Shown here piece after piece: positions 11,220 through 20,551 of a stretch of 64,000 nucleotides of DNA. Position numbers and translations under genes: made by a program. A model generated the notes under the pieces. The model did not search any database. It was not told the origin of the DNA and was given only the letters and a program-made list of their open reading frames with translations. Numbering within the stretch: the first letter of the stretch is position 1; every line of letters begins with the position of its first letter. This stretch comes from Burkholderia cenocepacia (GTDB taxonomy: Bacteria; Pseudomonadota; Gammaproteobacteria; Burkholderiales; Burkholderiaceae). The stretch is from contig NZ_CP060039.1 of assembly GCF_014211915.1 (NCBI RefSeq), positions 1,116,001 through 1,180,000 of the forward strand, read 5' to 3'.

Positions 11220-11783
11220 ATGAGCGACTCCATCTACGCGCACGATACGGCGGCGGCGGAACTGTTCGCGGCCGGCGACGGCAATCTGTTTCAGCGTGTG
11301 ATTCAGCTGCACGCGGCGGCGCAGGCCGGCGGCACGCCGGAGCAACAGGAAGCCGAGCCCGGGCTTTCATCGAACGAGGAGCCTATGAGCCTTTTCACGA
11401 CCGTGCGACCCAATCTCGTGCAGTCGATCCGCGCGTTCCGCGTGCAGGATCTCGCCGACGAAGCCGGTCGGCTCGGCCAGCATTTCCTGTATGCGTATTG
11501 CGGCGCCGCGCAGTCGAAGCAGGAAGTGATGGAAACGATCGCGACCTCGTTCCTGTTTCCGAAGCATTTCGGGAAAAACTACGACGCACTGTACGACTGC
11601 CTCACCGACCTCGTCGCGAAGGCGGGCGCGCAGCCCGGTTTCGTGATCGTCCTCGAAGGGCTGCCGATCGCGCAGAAATTCGACAAGGAAGGGCGCGAAA
11701 CGCTGCTCGACGTGTTCCGCGAGGCGGCCGAATTCTGGGCCGAGCGCAAGGTCGCGTTCCGGGTGTTCTACTCGTTCGCGTAA
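11220..11783 (+). CDS. Barstar-family ribonuclease inhibitor with N-terminal extension
   Basis: Cytoplasmic inhibitor predicted to block the ribonuclease encoded just upstream. The barstar fold covers about the last 100 residues, including FPKHFGKNYDALYDCLTD, where the aspartates that plug the nuclease active site are found in the family, and a C-terminal FRVFYS strand. From 11220 the protein has 187 aa, against about 90 for classical barstar. The first 55 residues (11220-11384) look coding by GC-rich third positions. A second ATG at 11385 has a good GAGGAG site (11376-11381) and would give 132 aa. Both starts may be used; 11220 is chosen because it joins the ribonuclease gene closely. Confidence 0.8.
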   Translation: MSDSIYAHDTAAAELFAAGDGNLFQRVIQLHAAAQAGGTPEQQEAEPGLSSNEEPMSLFTTVRPNLVQSIRAFRVQDLADEAGRLGQHFLYAYCGAAQSKQEVMETIATSFLFPKHFGKNYDALYDCLTDLVAKAGAQPGFVIVLEGLPIAQKFDKEGRETLLDVFREAAEFWAERKVAFRVFYSFA

Positions 11784-11823
11784 GCGCATCGGCCCGCGTG
11801 GCCGATTCGCCGAACGACCCGTC

Positions 11824-11850
11824 AAAAGCCCGCTTCGAGCGGGCTTTTTT
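11824..11850 (+). terminator. Terminator after the ribonuclease-barstar pair
   Basis: AAAAGCCCGC pairs with GCGGGCTTTT around a TTCGA loop and is followed by further T residues, 40 bases after the barstar stop. The A-rich 5' arm also lets it serve the minus-strand rsmE transcript. Confidence 0.85.
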
Positions 11851-11936
11851 GCGTCTGCGATTCGCGCTCGACTGCATGGCGTGGTGCGCGAAGCAGGTGC
11901 GGGGTCGAACCGTTCAACGCGGCGCGCCGACGCGCT

Positions 11937-12725
11937 TTACCACCCGCCCCAGCGCGCCGCCAGCGCCGCAAGCACGGCCGCACCGGCGGTTTCGGTGCGC
12001 AGCACGCGCGGCCCGAGCGACAGCGCGGTGAACCCGCGTGCGCGGGCCGCATGTTCCTCGTCGGGCGACAGCCCGCCTTCGGGTCCGATCAGCAGCGTGA
12101 CGGCCGCCGCGGGCGGCGCGTCGGGCAGCGACGCGAACGGGCTGCTCGCGCGCGGCGACAGCAGCAGCCGCAGCTCGCCGTCGGCCGGCGCGGCCGGCAG
12201 CGCGTCGAGCCACGCGTTGAAGCCGGCGACCGGCGCGACGTCGGGCACGCGGTTGCGTCCGCATTGCTCGCACGACGCGCGCACGACGCCGCGCCAGTGC
12301 GCGACGCGCTTGTCCGCCCGTTCGCCGGACAGCTTCACGACGCCGCGCGCGGTTGACAGCGGCACGACCGCCGCGACGCCGAGCTCGACGGCCTTCTCGA
12401 TCACCCAGTCCATCTTGTCGCCGCCGGCGATCCCCTGCGCGAGCGTCACGCGATAGGGCGGCTCGGCCTCGGCGGGCTCGAACGTATCGACCTGCACGAG
12501 CGCGCTGCGCTTGTCGACTTCGACGAGCCGTGCGCGGTACTGGCCGCCCGTGCCGTCGAACAGCGCGAGCACGTCGCCGGGCTGCAGGCGCAGCACCTGC
12601 ACGTGGCGCGCGACGTCGGCCGGCAACGCGAGCGTGGCGTCGACGCGCAGCGCGGCGTCGACGAAAAAGCGCGGCACGGCCGCGGTGGTGGTGGCTTCGT
12701 TCATGCGTGTGGCGGTTTCGGTCAT
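11937..12725 (-). CDS. rsmE: 16S rRNA (uracil-1498-N3)-methyltransferase
   Basis: Methylates U1498 of 16S rRNA using SAM. The 262-aa protein has an N-terminal PUA-like domain beginning PRFFVDAAL and a C-terminal SPOUT knot with LLIGPEGGLSPDEE and LGPRVLRTETA. The chosen ATG at 12725 overlaps the stop of the VOC gene as ATGA, typical of coupled translation; a second ATG at 12704 would drop seven residues and is also possible, since family members begin close to PRFF. It is the last gene of the group reading from the VOC gene. Confidence 0.92.
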   Translation of the reverse strand: MTETATRMNEATTTAAVPRFFVDAALRVDATLALPADVARHVQVLRLQPGDVLALFDGTGGQYRARLVEVDKRSALVQVDTFEPAEAEPPYRVTLAQGIAGGDKMDWVIEKAVELGVAAVVPLSTARGVVKLSGERADKRVAHWRGVVRASCEQCGRNRVPDVAPVAGFNAWLDALPAAPADGELRLLLSPRASSPFASLPDAPPAAAVTLLIGPEGGLSPDEEHAARARGFTALSLGPRVLRTETAGAAVLAALAARWGGW

Positions 12726-13138
12726 GCGTCGAGACGGCACCCGAGCGCCCAGCGGTAGCCGTCGAGATCCTCGATCTGCGCGAACCGGTCGCCCCAGAAC
12801 TGGTCCTGCGGCGCGCTCAGCGATTTCGCGCCCGCGTCGAGCGCGCGCTGCCAGGTGGCGTCGACGTCGTCGACATACAGATAGAACGATTGCGGCGCGG
12901 TGGCGTTCGCGCGCTTCGGCGTGAGCGCGGGCGAGCCGAACGCGCCTTCGGGCGCGAACATCACGATCAACTGGCCGCGATAGGCCATCTCGACGTGCAT
13001 GATCACGCCGTCCTCGTCGTGCACGTCGCGTAGCGTGAAGCCGAATGCGGCCTGGAAGAAGTCGATGGCCGCGCGCGCGCTGCGTACGGCCAGGTAGGGC
13101 GTCAACCAAGGCACGTTGGCCGGACGTGGATCGGTCAT
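12722..13138 (-). CDS. VOC (glyoxalase/bleomycin-resistance) superfamily protein
   Basis: A 138-aa protein of the PhnB/glyoxalase-like branch with two beta-alpha-beta-beta-beta modules: an N-terminal WLTPYLAVRSARAAIDFF and a C-terminal DPLDGYRWALG-like end (read here as IEDLDGYRWALG). Metal-binding or ligand residues cannot be assigned with certainty and the substrate is unknown. The ATG at 13138 has a strong AGGAGA ribosome site. The stop overlaps the rsmE start by four bases, so the two are translationally coupled. Confidence 0.75.
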   Translation of the reverse strand: MTDPRPANVPWLTPYLAVRSARAAIDFFQAAFGFTLRDVHDEDGVIMHVEMAYRGQLIVMFAPEGAFGSPALTPKRANATAPQSFYLYVDDVDATWQRALDAGAKSLSAPQDQFWGDRFAQIEDLDGYRWALGCRLDA

Positions 13139-13226
13139 GAAAATCTCCTGTTGCACAGTGTCGGCGCTTCTCGCGCCTGCGCCGGTCTCATGCTGGAACA
13201 GCGGAACGTCAGGGCCGTCCGGCTGT

Positions 13227-14084
13227 TCAGCGGCGAACGCCCAGTGTATCGCGCAGCGCGCGCGGCAGGGCAAAGAGGGACGCATGCAGCCGCGCATCGT
13301 AGTAGCGCAGGCCGTCGACGCGGCGGGCCGCGAGCCGATCGTCGACGTCGTGCGCGAACAGCGCGGCCGCATCGAGCGTGTCGCTCGCGATCGCCATCAG
13401 CCACTGCGAGCCGTACAGCGGCACGTGCGCGGACAGCGGATCGACGACCGCGAAGCTCGCGCGCAGGTCGTCGAGCAGCGCGGCGATGCGTGCGGCATGG
13501 AACACCGGCGAGCCCAGATGCATCGAGATCGCGCCGCAGCGCGTGAGGATCCGCTTGAGCCGCGCGTAGAACCCGCGCGTATAGAGGCCGGCCGCCGGCG
13601 AATCGGGCGGCGTGAGGTCGAACACGACGAGATCGAAATGTTCGACCGTCGAATCGACGAAGTGCGCGGCGTCGCCGATCACGACCTCGACGCGCGGGTC
13701 GTCGAGCGCGCCCTGGTGCACGTCGTCGAGATAGCGGCGCGCCATCCCGACTACCTCGTCGTCGAGTTCGGCGATCACGATCCGTTCGATGCACGCGTGC
13801 TTGAGCAGCTGGCGCGCCGCGCCGCCGTCGCCGCCGCCGAGCACGAGCGCCTTCCTCGGCGCCGGATGCGCGAGCGCGGCCGGGTGCGTCATGCACTCGT
13901 GATAGACGAATTCGTCGCCGACCGACGTCATCGGTCGGCCGTCCAGCGTGAACAGCCGGCCGAGCTGCGGGGTTTCCCAGACTTCGATCTGCTGGTGCGA
14001 GGACGCGACGTGCGCGAGCCGCCGCGCGTTCGGGAAGCCGTAGGTGGCGTCGGGCGTCGGGTGAAAGAGAAGGGTGGTGCTCAC
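13227..14084 (-). CDS. speE: Spermidine synthase-like aminopropyltransferase
   Basis: A 285-aa protein with the polyamine aminopropyltransferase plan: a short N-terminal beta domain, then a Rossmann methyltransferase-like fold with VLGGGDGGAARQLLKH (decarboxylated-SAM site), the acidic IAELDDEVV strand end, and DLTPPDSP, where the catalytic Asp of the family lies. It would transfer an aminopropyl group from decarboxylated SAM to putrescine. Start is taken at GTG 14084 (MSTTLLFHP); the frame continues upstream to 14165 but that part is not family-like. No speD is nearby, so the aminopropyl acceptor and donor are inferred. Confidence 0.75.
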   Translation of the reverse strand: MSTTLLFHPTPDATYGFPNARRLAHVASSHQQIEVWETPQLGRLFTLDGRPMTSVGDEFVYHECMTHPAALAHPAPRKALVLGGGDGGAARQLLKHACIERIVIAELDDEVVGMARRYLDDVHQGALDDPRVEVVIGDAAHFVDSTVEHFDLVVFDLTPPDSPAAGLYTRGFYARLKRILTRCGAISMHLGSPVFHAARIAALLDDLRASFAVVDPLSAHVPLYGSQWLMAIASDTLDAAALFAHDVDDRLAARRVDGLRYYDARLHASLFALPRALRDTLGVRR

Positions 14085-14199
14085 GGGCGGGGCCGCTGGG
14101 GCAGGCAGTTCCGACGCCTGAATTATAGGAGGCAGGCGGTTTGGCGGAAAACCGTGCCGGAACACTACGCGCCGACAAGGGAAATGTCAGCCCATCTGT

Positions 14200-14205
14200 T
14201 AAAAT
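14200..14205 (+). promoter_or_regulatory. Probable -10 element of tkt
   Basis: TAAAAT lies 140 bases before the tkt ATG; it implies a leader of about 130 bases. No clear -35 was seen. Confidence 0.35.
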
Positions 14206-14344
14206 GACGAGCTTTGCAGCCCCGTCCGTTGGCTCCGTCCGCTTCGCGTCCGTCAGGCGCCGCACCGCGCGCCGGGAACGATTGACGCTCGAGCTTCCGG
14301 ATGCCGCCGTGCCCCGTTTCCTCGACTCGTTCTCCGGACTCGAC

Positions 14345-16372
14345 ATGACGACTTCGTCTCCCGCCTCCACCACCCTGATGGCCAACGCGATCCGTGCGCT
14401 CGCGATGGACGCCGTCCAGCAAGCGAACTCCGGCCACCCCGGCATGCCGATGGGCATGGCCGAAATCGGCGTCGCACTCTGGTCGCGCCATCTGAAGCAC
14501 AACCCGACGAATCCGCACTGGGCCGATCGCGACCGTTTCGTGCTGTCGAACGGCCATGGCTCGATGCTGCTGTACTCGCTGCTGCACCTGACCGGCTACG
14601 ACCTGCCGATCGAAGAGCTGAAGAATTTCCGCCAGCTGCACTCGAAGACCCCGGGCCACCCGGAATACGGGATCACGCCGGGCGTCGAGACGACCACCGG
14701 CCCGCTCGGCCAGGGTCTCGCGAACGCGGTCGGCATGGCGCTCGGCGAAGCGCTGATGGCCGACGAGTTCAACCGTGACGGCGCGAAGATCGTCGATCAC
14801 CACACGTACGTGTTCCTCGGCGACGGCTGCCTGATGGAAGGCATCTCGCACGAAGCCTGCTCGCTCGCGGGCACGCTGAAGCTGAACAAGCTGATCGCGC
14901 TGTACGACGACAACGGCATCTCGATCGACGGCGATGTCGTGAACTGGTTCCACGACGACACGCCGAAGCGCTTCGAAGCGTACGGCTGGAACGTGATCCC
15001 GAACGTGAACGGCCACGACGTCGACGCGGTCGACGCGGCCATCGCGAAGGCGAAGCTGTCGGACAAGCCGACGCTGATCTGCTGCAAGACGGTGATCGGC
15101 AAGGGCGCGGCCACCAAGGCCGGCGGCCACGACGTGCACGGCGCGGCGCTCGGCGCGGAAGAAATCGCGAAGACGCGCGAAGCGCTCGGCTGGAAGTGGG
15201 AGCCGTTCGTGATTCCGCAGGAAGTCTACGCGGCATGGGACGCGAAGGAAGCCGGCAAGCGCGCCGAGTCGGAGTGGGACGCGACGTTCGCCGCGTATCG
15301 CGCGAAGTTCCCGGCGGAAGCCGCCGAATTCGAGCGCCGGATGGCCAACAAGCTGCCGGCCGACTGGGCCGAGAAGGCTGCGGCGATCATCGCCGGCGCG
15401 AACGAGCGCGCCGAGACGGTCGCGACCCGCAAGGCGTCGCAGCAGGCGATCGAGGGCCTCGCCGCCGCGCTGCCGGAGCTGCTCGGCGGCTCGGCCGACC
15501 TGACCGGCTCGAACCTGACCAACTGGAAGGCGTCGAAGGCGGTGCGCGCGAATCCGGAAGGCGCGGGCGTGCTGCTCGGCAACCACATCAACTACGGCGT
15601 GCGCGAATTCGGCATGAGCGCCGCGATCAACGGTCTCGCGCTGCACGGCGGCCACAAGCCGTTCGGCGGCACGTTCCTGACGTTCTCCGACTACAGCCGC
15701 AACGCGCTGCGCGTGGCCGCGCTGATGAAGGTGCCGTCGATCTTCGTGTTCACGCACGATTCGATCGGCCTCGGCGAAGACGGCCCGACGCACCAGTCGA
15801 TCGAGCACGTGTCGAGCCTGCGCCTGATCCCGAACCACGACGTCTGGCGCCCGGCCGACACGGTCGAGACGGCCGTCGCGTGGACCCACGCGGTCGCCGC
15901 CGATCGTCCGTCGAGCCTGATCTTCAGCCGCCAGAACCTCGCGTTCAACCCGCGTACCGATGCGCAGATCGCCAACATCGAGAAGGGCGGCTACGTGCTG
16001 AAGGACTGGGACGAGGAAATCGTCGCGCGCAAGATCATCCTGATCGCGACGGGCTCGGAAGTCGAACTCGCGATGAAGGCCGTCGAGCCGCTCGCGCAGC
16101 AAGGCATCGCGGCGCGCGTCGTGTCGATGCCGTCGACCAACGTGTTCGACCGCCAGGACGCCGAATACCGCGAACGCGTGCTGCCGCACGGCGTGCGCCG
16201 CGTCGCGATCGAAGCGGGCGTGACGAGCTTCTGGCACAAGTACGTCGGCCTCGAAGGCGGCGTCGTCGGGATCGACACGTTCGGCGAATCGGCGCCGGCC
16301 GGTGTGCTGTTCAAGTACTTCGGCTTCACCGTCGAGCACGTCGTCGAGACGGCCAAGGCCGTGCTGGCCTAA
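14345..16372 (+). CDS. tkt: Transketolase
   Basis: Thiamine-pyrophosphate enzyme of the pentose phosphate pathway, moving two-carbon ketol units between sugar phosphates. The 675-aa protein has the full order: [11 protein letters not shown] near the start, the TPP-binding GDGCLMEG motif near residue 159 with the following N residues, the pyrimidine domain with [15 protein letters not shown], and a C-terminal domain with [10 protein letters not shown]. The frame is open back to 14141, but homologues begin at the MTTSSPAST position, which is ATG 14345. gapA follows 87 bases later in the same direction, a typical beta-proteobacterial arrangement. Confidence 0.96.
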   Translation: MTTSSPASTTLMANAIRALAMDAVQQANSGHPGMPMGMAEIGVALWSRHLKHNPTNPHWADRDRFVLSNGHGSMLLYSLLHLTGYDLPIEELKNFRQLHSKTPGHPEYGITPGVETTTGPLGQGLANAVGMALGEALMADEFNRDGAKIVDHHTYVFLGDGCLMEGISHEACSLAGTLKLNKLIALYDDNGISIDGDVVNWFHDDTPKRFEAYGWNVIPNVNGHDVDAVDAAIAKAKLSDKPTLICCKTVIGKGAATKAGGHDVHGAALGAEEIAKTREALGWKWEPFVIPQEVYAAWDAKEAGKRAESEWDATFAAYRAKFPAEAAEFERRMANKLPADWAEKAAAIIAGANERAETVATRKASQQAIEGLAAALPELLGGSADLTGSNLTNWKASKAVRANPEGAGVLLGNHINYGVREFGMSAAINGLALHGGHKPFGGTFLTFSDYSRNALRVAALMKVPSIFVFTHDSIGLGEDGPTHQSIEHVSSLRLIPNHDVWRPADTVETAVAWTHAVAADRPSSLIFSRQNLAFNPRTDAQIANIEKGGYVLKDWDEEIVARKIILIATGSEVELAMKAVEPLAQQGIAARVVSMPSTNVFDRQDAEYRERVLPHGVRRVAIEAGVTSFWHKYVGLEGGVVGIDTFGESAPAGVLFKYFGFTVEHVVETAKAVLA

Positions 16373-16459
16373 AAGCATACGCGGCGCGCGCCACCCGTTG
16401 CGCGCGTCGCACCGTGAAGCTGCACGAAACGAATTTTTTCAGCCATCAGGAGATAGACC

Positions 16460-17470
16460 ATGACGATTCGCGTCGCAATCAACGGCTACGGCCGTATCGG
16501 CCGCAACACGCTGCGCGCGTTCTATGAAAACGGCAAGAAGCACGATCTCGAGATCGTCGCGATCAACGACCTGGGCGATGCGAAGACCAACGCGCACCTG
16601 ACCCAGTACGACACCGCGCACGGCAAGTTCCCGGGCGAAGTGTCGGTCGACGGCGACTACCTCGTCGTGAACGGCGACAAGATCCGCGTGCTGGCGAACC
16701 GCAACCCGGCCGAACTGCCGTGGGGCGAGCTGGGCGTCGACGTCGTGATGGAATGCACGGGCTTCTTCACGACGAAGGAAAAGGCGAGCGCGCACCTGAA
16801 GGGCGGCGCGAAGAAGGTGATCATCTCGGCGCCGGGCGGCAAGGACGTCGACGCGACGATCGTCTACGGCGTGAACCACGACGTGCTGAAGGCCGAGCAC
16901 ACGGTCATCTCGAACGCATCGTGCACGACGAACTGCCTCGCGCCGCTCGTCAAGCCGCTGAACGACAAGATCGGCCTCGAAACCGGCCTGATGACGACGA
17001 TCCACGCGTACACGAACGACCAGGTGCTGACGGACGTCTATCACGAAGACCTGCGCCGCGCGCGTTCGGCCACCCACAGCCAGATCCCGACGAAGACGGG
17101 TGCCGCATCGGCCGTCGGCCTCGTGCTGCCGGAACTGAACGGCAAGCTCGACGGCTACGCGATCCGCGTCCCGACGATCAACGTGTCGATCGTCGACCTG
17201 TCGTTCATCGCGAAGCGCGACACGACGGTCGAGGAAGTCAACGCGATCATGAAGGAAGCATCGGAAGGCGCGCTGAAGGGCATCCTCGGCTACAACGACG
17301 CACCGCTGGTGTCGATCGACTTCAACCACAACCCGGCTTCGTCGACGTTCGACGCGACGCTGACCAAGGTGTCGGGCCGCCTCGTGAAGGTGTCGAGCTG
17401 GTACGACAACGAGTGGGGTTTCTCGAACCGCATGCTGGATACGGCAATCGCATTCGCGAACGCGAAGTAA
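16460..17470 (+). CDS. gapA: Glyceraldehyde-3-phosphate dehydrogenase
   Basis: Oxidises glyceraldehyde-3-phosphate to 1,3-bisphosphoglycerate with NAD. The 336-aa protein has the Rossmann [13 protein letters not shown] motif at residues 8-20 and the catalytic Cys155 in SNASCTTNC, with its partner His in the later [10 protein letters not shown] region. AGGAGATAGACC precedes the ATG. With tkt it forms a central-carbon pair; a strong terminator follows. Confidence 0.97.
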   Translation: MTIRVAINGYGRIGRNTLRAFYENGKKHDLEIVAINDLGDAKTNAHLTQYDTAHGKFPGEVSVDGDYLVVNGDKIRVLANRNPAELPWGELGVDVVMECTGFFTTKEKASAHLKGGAKKVIISAPGGKDVDATIVYGVNHDVLKAEHTVISNASCTTNCLAPLVKPLNDKIGLETGLMTTIHAYTNDQVLTDVYHEDLRRARSATHSQIPTKTGAASAVGLVLPELNGKLDGYAIRVPTINVSIVDLSFIAKRDTTVEEVNAIMKEASEGALKGILGYNDAPLVSIDFNHNPASSTFDATLTKVSGRLVKVSSWYDNEWGFSNRMLDTAIAFANAK

Positions 17471-17502
17471 TCCCGCCCGTCGCGCGGCCGGCGTGGCGAA
17501 CG

Positions 17503-17536
17503 AACCCGGCCCGGGGTTTCCCGGCCGGGTTTTTTA
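17503..17536 (+). terminator. Terminator after gapA
   Basis: AACCCGGCC (17503-17511) pairs with GGCCGGGTT (17523-17531) and is followed by a run of T. The T-run overlaps the stop codon of the convergent LysR gene. Confidence 0.85.
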
Positions 17537-18424
17537 TTGCCCGGCGTGCGCCGTCGCGTGCTCGACCGCATCGACGAACGCGCGCTTCAGCGGGCTGTCG
17601 AGATCGGTCCACGCGAGCCCGATGCCGCTACGGTGACCGGCCAGGTCGAGCGGTCGCGCGAGCACGTTCGGCGGCAGCGCGTTGGCCGCCTGCGCCGGAA
17701 TCAGCCCGATCCCCATCCCCGCCGCGACGAGCGCGAGCATCGTCGTGAATTCGCCGAATTCCTGAGCGATCTCGAGCGTCGTGCCCGCGCGGCTCAGCGC
17801 GAGCAGCATGTCGTCGTGAAAGCCGGGCGCGTAGCGGCGCGCGAGCACGAACGCGGGGTGGTCGCGCAACGCGGCCGGCGCGATCGTGTCGTACGCGGCG
17901 AGCGGATGATCCAGCGGCAGTGCGACGACGAAGCCTTCCTCGAGCACCACCCGCGTGTCGATGCCCGCATACGCGGCCGGCAGCCGGATCATCCCGAAAT
18001 CGATCCGCCGGTCGCGCAGCGCGGCGATCTGGTCGGGCGTCGGCATGTCCTTCAGTTCGAGCACGATCAGCGGATAGCGCTCTCGCATCGTGCGCAGCAC
18101 GGCCGGCAGCAGCGTGGGCAACACCGACGATACGAACGCGATCCGCAGCGTGCCGATTTCGCCGCGGCTCGACAGCCGCGCCATCTGCTCCGCGCGCGCG
18201 GCCTGCTGCAGCGTCGCGCGCGCTTCCGGCAGGAGCACGCGCCCGGTGTCGCTCAGTTCGACCTTGTGCCGGTCGCGCTCGAACAGGCGCGCGCCGAATT
18301 CCACCTCGAGCGCCTTGATCTGCATGCTCAGCGCAGGCTGCACGATGCACAGGCGCTGCGCGGCGCGCCCGAAATGCAGTTCTTCCGCGAGCGTGACGAA
18401 GGCGCGCAATTGCTTGAGTTCCAT
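17534..18424 (-). CDS. LysR-family transcriptional regulator
   Basis: A 296-aa LysR protein: N-terminal winged helix (MELKQLRAFVTLAEELHFGRAAQRL, helix-turn-helix near residues 18-37) and a periplasmic-binding-like effector domain from about residue 90. It is divergent from the idnO-like gene, with 149 bases between them holding a T-N11-A dyad, so it probably regulates that gene and itself. The effector is unknown; gluconate, idonate or a keto-gluconate would fit the context. Confidence 0.88.
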   Translation of the reverse strand: MELKQLRAFVTLAEELHFGRAAQRLCIVQPALSMQIKALEVEFGARLFERDRHKVELSDTGRVLLPEARATLQQAARAEQMARLSSRGEIGTLRIAFVSSVLPTLLPAVLRTMRERYPLIVLELKDMPTPDQIAALRDRRIDFGMIRLPAAYAGIDTRVVLEEGFVVALPLDHPLAAYDTIAPAALRDHPAFVLARRYAPGFHDDMLLALSRAGTTLEIAQEFGEFTTMLALVAAGMGIGLIPAQAANALPPNVLARPLDLAGHRSGIGLAWTDLDSPLKRAFVDAVEHATAHAGQ

Positions 18425-18447
18425 GTGGCGGCGGGCAGAGAGCGGTA

Positions 18448-18462
18448 ATCAATTTTCATGAT
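18448..18462. promoter_or_regulatory. LysR-type T-N11-A operator
   Basis: ATCA-N7-TGAT inside the wider dyad GGTAATC...GATAACC (18444-18466), with T18449-N11-A18461. It lies 24 bases upstream of the LysR start and about 112 before idnO, the usual position for an autoregulated LysR divergent promoter. Confidence 0.5.
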
Positions 18463-18573
18463 AACCGGATCAAAAAAGACCATTGGCGCGGGCCGGGCCG
18501 ACGGCCGAAGATAGCGTGAACGCGAGACCGGCCGCGACAAGGCAGCCGGCTCGACTGGCACGAGGAGACCTCC

Positions 18574-19347
18574 ATGACCCATGCGCTTGACCGATTCCGC
18601 CTCGACGGCAGCCGCGCGCTGATTACCGGTTCCGGCCGCGGGATCGGGCTGACGCTCGCCCGCGGGCTCGCGGAAGCGGGCGCGGCGATCGTCATCAACG
18701 ATCGCAATGAAGAGAAGGCCGCGACGCTCGCGCGCCAGTTCCGCGACGAAGGGTTCGCGGCCGACCATGCGGTGTTCGACGTGGCCGAGCACGCGCAGGT
18801 ACGTGTGGCGATCGACGACTTCGAGGCGCGCGTCGGCGCGATCGACATCCTCGTGAACAACGCGGGCATCCAGCGCCGCGCGCCGCTCGACGCTTTCGAC
18901 CCGCACGACTGGCATGCACTGATGCGCGTGAATCTCGACGGCGTGTTCAACGTCGCGCAGGCCGTCGCGCGGCACATGATCGCGCGCGGCCACGGCAAGA
19001 TCATCAACATCTGCTCGGTGCAGAGCGAACTCGCGCGGCCGACGATCGCGCCGTATGCGGCGACCAAGGGCGCGGTGCGGATGCTGACCAAAGGGATGTG
19101 CGCCGACTGGGCGCGCCACGGCATCCAGGCGAACGGCCTCGCGCCCGGCTATTTCGAAACCGAACTGAATCGCGCGCTGGTCGACGACGCGGCGTTTTCG
19201 GACTGGCTGTGCAAGCGCACGCCGGCCGGTCGTTGGGGGCAGGTCGACGAGCTTTGCGGCGCGGCGATCTTCCTCGCGTCGGCCGCGTCCGATTTCGTGA
19301 ACGGCCAGACGCTGTTCGTCGACGGCGGGCTGACCAGTGCCGTCTAA
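18574..19347 (+). CDS. idnO: SDR oxidoreductase, gluconate 5-dehydrogenase type
   Basis: A 257-aa classical short-chain dehydrogenase: TGSGRGIG at residues 18-25, NNAGIQ near 95, and a YAATK catalytic pair near 158-162. Similarity to IdnO suggests reversible reduction of 5-keto-D-gluconate to D-gluconate. The zinc dehydrogenase that follows fits as the L-idonate oxidising partner, giving the idonate to gluconate route. Substrate specificity within SDRs is hard to read from sequence, so the symbol is by context. A GAGGAG site precedes the ATG. Confidence 0.7.
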   Translation: MTHALDRFRLDGSRALITGSGRGIGLTLARGLAEAGAAIVINDRNEEKAATLARQFRDEGFAADHAVFDVAEHAQVRVAIDDFEARVGAIDILVNNAGIQRRAPLDAFDPHDWHALMRVNLDGVFNVAQAVARHMIARGHGKIINICSVQSELARPTIAPYAATKGAVRMLTKGMCADWARHGIQANGLAPGYFETELNRALVDDAAFSDWLCKRTPAGRWGQVDELCGAAIFLASAASDFVNGQTLFVDGGLTSAV

Positions 19348-19360
19348 CCAGGAGCGCGTC

Positions 19361-20419
19361 ATGCGGTTGCGTTGCATGTGTGTGGTGATCCACGGGCCGA
19401 ACGACCTGCGGGTCGAGGAGCAGGACGCGGACGAGATCGGCCCGGGCCAGGTGCGCGTCGACGTCGCGATGGGCGGCATCTGCGGCTCCGACCTGCATTA
19501 CTTCCGGCATGGCGGCTTCGGCGCGATCCGCCTGCAGCAGCCGATGGTGCTCGGCCACGAGGTCGCCGGCACGGTCGCGGAAGTGGCGCCGGACGTGACG
19601 TCGGTGAAGGTCGGCGATCGCGTCGCGGTCAATCCGAGCCGGCCGTGCGGCGCGTGCCGCTACTGTCTCGAAGGGCTGCCGAACCAGTGTCTCGACATGC
19701 GCTTCTACGGCAGCGCGATGCGGATGCCGCACGTGCAGGGCGCGTTCCGCAACGCGCTCGTGTGCAACGCGGTGCAGTGCGTGAAGGTCGCCGATCACGT
19801 GCCGCTGTCGCTCGCGGCGCTCGCCGAGCCGTTCGCGGTCGGGCTGCATGCGGTGTCGCGCGCGGGCCCGCTGATCGGCAAGCGGGTGCTCGTGTCGGGG
19901 TGCGGGCCGATCGGCGTGCTGGCGGTCGCGGCGGCGCGCGTGCACGGCGCGGCGGAGATCGTCGCGACCGACGTCGTCGACGCGCCGCTGGCCGTGGCGA
20001 GAGCGCTCGGCGCGGACCGCACGATCAATGCGGCGGCCGATGCCGGCTGGGTCGAGCGCTACGGCGCCGACAAGGGCACGTTCGACGTGATGATCGAGTG
20101 TTCGGGCAATGCGCGCGCGCTGCGCGACGGGCTGGACGTGATGCGTCCGCGCGGCGTCGTCGTGCAGCTCGGGCTGGGCGGCGACGTGAGCCTGCCGCAG
20201 AACGTGGTGGTCGCGAAGGAACTGTCGATCTGCGGCTCGTTCCGGTTCCACGCGGAATTCGCGCTCGCGGTGCAGTTGATCAACGCGGGGCGCGTCGACC
20301 TGCGGCCGGCCGTCACGCGCGTGTTCCCGATGCGCGACGCGAACCTCGCATTCGAACTGGCGGGCGACCGCCAGCGTGCGATGAAGGTGCTGATCGATTT
20401 CGTGAGCGAGGCCGTGTGA
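19361..20419 (+). CDS. idnD: Zinc-dependent dehydrogenase, L-idonate 5-dehydrogenase type
   Basis: A 352-aa medium-chain alcohol dehydrogenase. Catalytic zinc ligands are visible as Cys in GGICGSDLHY and the GHE motif in VLGHEVAGTV. The structural zinc loop has several Cys in RPCGACRYCLEGLPNQC, and the Rossmann motif is VSGCGPIGVLA. It would oxidise L-idonate to 5-keto-gluconate, the substrate of the preceding idnO-like enzyme. The ATG at 19361 has AGGAG at 19350-19354; a GTG at 19337 overlapping idnO is in frame but has no ribosome site. Sorbitol or threonine dehydrogenase activity cannot be excluded. Confidence 0.72.
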   Translation: MRLRCMCVVIHGPNDLRVEEQDADEIGPGQVRVDVAMGGICGSDLHYFRHGGFGAIRLQQPMVLGHEVAGTVAEVAPDVTSVKVGDRVAVNPSRPCGACRYCLEGLPNQCLDMRFYGSAMRMPHVQGAFRNALVCNAVQCVKVADHVPLSLAALAEPFAVGLHAVSRAGPLIGKRVLVSGCGPIGVLAVAAARVHGAAEIVATDVVDAPLAVARALGADRTINAAADAGWVERYGADKGTFDVMIECSGNARALRDGLDVMRPRGVVVQLGLGGDVSLPQNVVVAKELSICGSFRFHAEFALAVQLINAGRVDLRPAVTRVFPMRDANLAFELAGDRQRAMKVLIDFVSEAV

Positions 20420-20461
20420 CGGTGCGGCGCTAGCGCGTCGCGACGGCAGCGACGCCCCGGC

Positions 20462-20499
20462 AAAAAGGCACGCCCGCGATGCGCGGTGCGTGCCTTTTT
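20462..20499 (+). terminator. Terminator after the idnO-idnD pair
   Basis: AAAAAGGCACGC pairs with GCGTGCCTTTTT around a GC-rich loop, 42 bases after the stop. The symmetry of the A and T tracts makes it bidirectional, also serving the convergent MFS gene. Confidence 0.85.
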
Positions 20500-20551
20500 C
20501 GTCGTGCGGCGCAAACGGATCGCCGGATTGCCGGACCGCCGGTCTACCGCC

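Noticed and set aside
14165..16378. Minus-strand open frame of 737 codons opposite tkt
   Set aside because: Antisense shadow of transketolase, low-complexity Arg/Val/Asp composition without motifs.
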